Source of the DNA: Pseudoselenomonas ruminantium
GTDB taxonomy: Bacteria > Bacillota > Negativicutes > Selenomonadales > Selenomonadaceae
Length of the DNA: 32,866 nucleotides
Assembly (NCBI GenBank): GCA_002373045.1
Contig: DFHU01000036.1
Location: forward strand, 1 to 32,866
Reading direction: 5' to 3'
The notes under the pieces are model-generated. The model saw only the letters and a program-made list of their open reading frames with translations. It was not told the origin of the DNA and did not search any database. A program made the position numbers and the translations under genes. Below, in pieces: positions 31,271-32,866 of the stretch; positions within the stretch are counted from its first letter, which is position 1, and every line of letters starts with the position of its first letter.

Positions 31271-32411
31271 GTGTCGGATGCGAAGTGGACAGCGTAGCTG
31301 TCCACCCGAGCAATCGGACACCCGTACCAGTGACAATCTATGCCCGGCGGTGGTCTGTGCGGCGGAATGACTAAGTGCTGGAAGGAGGAAGGTTCCAACC
31401 CCTGCGGGAATAGTGCGAAGACCTGAGCACCCGCAGGGGCTGGAGACTGACGACTGGAACGCCGCAGGAATGAAGCCGCACAGTCCGACCGCCGCCCGCC
31501 AAGAGAAACGGAAAGTGTCTGCTGCGAAGTGGGCAGGTTTCCTGACCACCCGAGCAGGCGGACACAAACCCAATACGCATGAACGACAAGCAGGCTTCTC
31601 CCAGCCCATCTGGTCATATCGAGGCACTGCGGGCAGGGGGTACGGCGGCGCGAGTTATCCTGCTCCTATCTCGCTGGCCGCCGTAGTCGTCCCGACCGTA
31701 GGGAGGGCTGCCTAGCCCCCTGTCCCCCTAATCCGCAGCACCTTATTCCCCGCCTGACCGAGGAGCCACAGCACCGCAGGGCAGGAAATCGGGGGTAAGG
31801 GGGTAGGCCCCGCTGGTCGGGGCCGTAGGGGGAAAGGGGGCGGAGAATGGACGCGAATGCGTCCATGTGCAGAGACGGCCCCCTGCCCGCAGTGCCGTCC
31901 GCCTCGCCGCTGATTTTGACCGACAACGTCACGGCCTGCGGATGCCGGATTGCTTCGTGCGGGAGGTGCCGCCAGCACGTCCCGCCACACGAACCTGACG
32001 CAATATCCTTTTGAAACGTGTTTACCTAAATCAAAATTGACTGGTCAAGTGAGGCGGTGTCTGTGGCGACGTGGACGGCGCAGCTGTCCACCCAAGCCAA
32101 CGGACACCCGTTGCCTGTTTCTTCTTATGCGCGGGGGCGGTCTGTATGGCGGAATGACCGAGCGCCGGAGGGAGGATGGCCATGTGCTGGTGGTACGTCA
32201 GTGCATGGTCATCCGGAAGGAGAAACGAGGGAATGCAGCCGTACAGTCCGCCCACGCCTGACTGTTTGGCTCTTATGGCGATTGATTAGGGTGGGGCAAG
32301 GTGTTCAAAGGCGGCGTGGACGCTGGCAGTTAAGCGGCGGTCGAAGGTCGCAGCCAGCGCCAGCGTCCACCAAAGCCGGAACACCGAGGGCGGGCATTAC
32401 GCTTTTTTTGG
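31271..32411 (+). ncRNA. Right copy of the large structured RNA (about 1.14 kb)
   Basis: Domains in order: arm A 31271-31322 (GGTGTC/GACACC outer, GTGGACAGC/GCTGTCCAC inner), module S2 31323-31513 (TGTGCGGC/GCCGCACA and CCCCTGCGGG/CCCGCAGGGG helices), arm B 31515-31565, domain M closed by 31623-31640 with 31879-31896 (18 perfect pairs around 238 nt), AT-rich linker with TGACTGGTCA (32038), arm C 32056-32108, module S1 to about 32290, and arm D 32299-32384 (GGTGTTC/GAACACC). M contains TACGGCGGC/GCCGCCGTA, ATGGACGC/GCGTCCAT and GGCCCCG/CGGGGCC hairpins. S1 and S2 are related to each other. The T-run at 32402-32409 may be the 3' end. Reading frames here have no binding sites and occur on both strands. 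Confidence 0.78.
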
Positions 32412-32439
32412 ATGCAACGATGTTGTCCAGTCATAAGAA

Positions 32440-32474
32440 AAATGACCTGTCAAAACATATCTGACAGGTCATTT
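32440..32474. terminator. Hairpin downstream of the right large RNA
   Basis: AAATGACCTGTCA pairs perfectly with TGACAGGTCATTT across a 9-nt loop. No U-run follows, so it may be an operator pair (TGACNNGTCA) and not a terminator. Confidence 0.5.
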
Positions 32475-32515
32475 AATCACATACTATTCTTTTATCTTCG
32501 CCTATACTACTTTTT

Positions 32516-32535
32516 TTGACAGCCGATTGACAGCC
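32516..32535 (+). repeat. Right pair of TTGACAGCC repeats, candidate integrase arm sites
   Basis: TTGACAGCC at 32516-32524 and 32527-32535, the same 11-bp step as the left pair, about 120 bp before attR. The 115 bp between them and attR carries no gene. Confidence 0.75.
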
Positions 32536-32651
32536 ACAAGAACATAATCATACATCACTAAAAGTAACATTATGAAATTAGAAACGCTCGCAACCCCTTG
32601 AAATACAACGCTTTTGACTCTATTCGTTACATTACGAAATCACAGGTTTTT

Positions 32652-32708
32652 GACTCAAAATCTGCCGTTGGCAACAACGTATCGGTTCGACTCCGATCAT
32701 CGGCACCA
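32652..32708 (+). repeat. attR: displaced 3' part of tRNA-Leu
   Basis: A 57-base copy of the tRNA 3' part from the anticodon loop to ACCA. Its acceptor strand, CATCGGC, pairs perfectly with the resident 5' strand GCCGATG, whereas the element-borne copy leaves a T-G pair. This suggests that this half is the original chromosomal one. Its own terminator follows. Confidence 0.92.
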
Positions 32709-32721
32709 CTTGTAAATCAAG

Positions 32722-32750
32722 GCTCCGTGAGGTTCTCACGGGGCTTTTTT
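32722..32750 (+). terminator. Original tRNA-Leu terminator
   Basis: GCTCCGTGAG pairs with CTCACGGGGC, followed by TTTTTT. The group II intron begins 3 nt behind the T-run. Confidence 0.88.
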
Positions 32751-32753
32751 GTT

Positions 32754-32866
32754 GTGCGCCCGGCATGGGCACACTCTAATGGGTGAAAGTCCCTAGACCA
32801 CCCGGTAGCGGGAAGGTCATAGCCGAACACCAAGGGTGTCCACTGCGAGGTGGAATCTGAAGGAAG
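32754..32866 (+). mobile_element. Group II intron, 5' end (resembles class IIC); continues past the window
   Basis: The sequence starts GTGCGCCCGGCATGGGC and continues with GGGTGAAAGTCCC, CCAAGGGTGTCC and GGTGGAATCTGAAGGAAG, the characteristic domain I of bacterial group II introns of the Oceanobacillus IIC type. It lies right behind a Rho-independent terminator, the known target of class IIC introns. The reverse-transcriptase gene would lie beyond the right edge. Confidence 0.88.

Larger units (their letters stand above)
18682..32047. repeat. Dispersed palindrome TGACCRGTCA (nine copies in the element)
   Basis: Copies at 18682, 19158, 20971, 22732, 23547, 27521, 28429, 28442 and 32038 (TGACCGGTCA, TGACCAGTCA or its complement). 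Related TGACNNGTCA sites occur at 23526, 32443 and 32462. I noticed only one copy outside the element, in the ffh coding region (11701). Most lie between genes or at the edges or linker of the large RNAs; one pair is built into a terminator stem. Candidate binding site for an element-coded protein. Confidence 0.65.
17055..32708. mobile_element. Integrated element (about 15.7 kb) in tRNA-Leu, satellite-like island
   Basis: Bounded by a 57-bp repeat of the tRNA 3' end and carrying an integrase next to the left end. Gene order: integrase, candidate origin, repressor, Xis-like, small winged-helix genes, amidase, then a cargo segment between two inverted large RNA genes, then the right end. No structural phage genes, terminase, relaxase or mating-pair genes are seen. 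It could be a phage-inducible satellite, a plasmid-like integrative element or a decayed prophage. The chromosomal flanks have the housekeeping operon on the left and a tRNA terminator plus group II intron on the right. Confidence 0.88.

Noticed and set aside
22341..32411. Terminal inverted repeats of a transposon
   Set aside because: The repeats are over 1 kb, diverged with paired changes, and have no transposase or target duplication; structured RNA explains them better.
31201..32464. Open frames on both strands in the right GC-rich region
   Set aside because: Same reason; they are by-products of GC-rich structured sequence.
17055..32708. Complete prophage or ICE
   Set aside because: No capsid, tail, terminase, relaxase or secretion genes are present.
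32598..32786. 62-codon frame across attR and the terminator
   Set aside because: It reads through tRNA and intron sequence and has no support.

Overview
The window looks like a chromosome segment of a Negativicutes bacterium (Selenomonas-type diderm Firmicute; this is inference). The evidence is the ylxM-ffh-rpsP-khpA-ylqD-rimM-trmD order, ruvAB followed by queuosine genes, TTG starts and strong AGGAGG sites. A 15.7 kb integrated genetic element is inserted in a tRNA-Leu gene.

Region 1, 1-17,000 (chromosome). It opens inside a UvrD/PcrA-type helicase gene. Next is a small operon with a corrinoid adenosyltransferase-like protein, a truncated carbon monoxide dehydrogenase-like protein, and a nitrate/sulfonate-type ABC transporter whose binding protein lacks its middle. 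Then come ruvA-ruvB-queH-(spoIID-like)-queA, a FlgT-like exported protein, the ffh/rpsP/trmD housekeeping operon and a chemoreceptor.

Region 2, 17,025-32,708 (integrated element). The target is tRNA-Leu(CAA). The 57-bp 3' part of the tRNA is repeated at the far end (attL 17055-17111, attR 32652-32708). Paired TTGACAGCC repeats, 11 bp apart, lie near both ends. The left half holds a tyrosine integrase, a candidate replication origin (DnaA boxes, four 12-bp iterons, AT-rich stretch), a cI-like repressor, an Xis-like protein, small winged-helix proteins and an amidase. No capsid, terminase, relaxase or conjugation gene is visible, so it is a satellite-like or plasmid-like island and not a complete phage or ICE.

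The main discovery candidate is a pair of about 1.15-kb GC-rich non-coding sequences in inverted orientation, at 22,341-23,519 and 31,271-32,411. They align with each other along their length. They fold into the same multi-domain structure, and paired differences between them keep the helices (for example an 18-bp long-range helix with two compensated changes). G-U pairs appear on only one strand, which predicts two large structured RNAs transcribed outward. Each contains two related sub-modules bounded by GUGUC...GACAC arms. Between the two RNAs is a 7.8-kb cargo: a 5-methylcytosine methyltransferase with a large insertion, an HNH endonuclease, Vsr, a SieB-like superinfection-exclusion protein, a DUF1659/DUF2922/YvrJ trio, a TrpF-like protein without the usual catalytic Cys, an XRE regulator, an unknown protein and a RadC-family protein. 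A palindrome, TGACCRGTCA, is scattered over the element.

Region 3, 32,709-32,866. The displaced tRNA terminator is followed at once by the 5' end of a group II intron that resembles class IIC, a class known to insert behind terminators.
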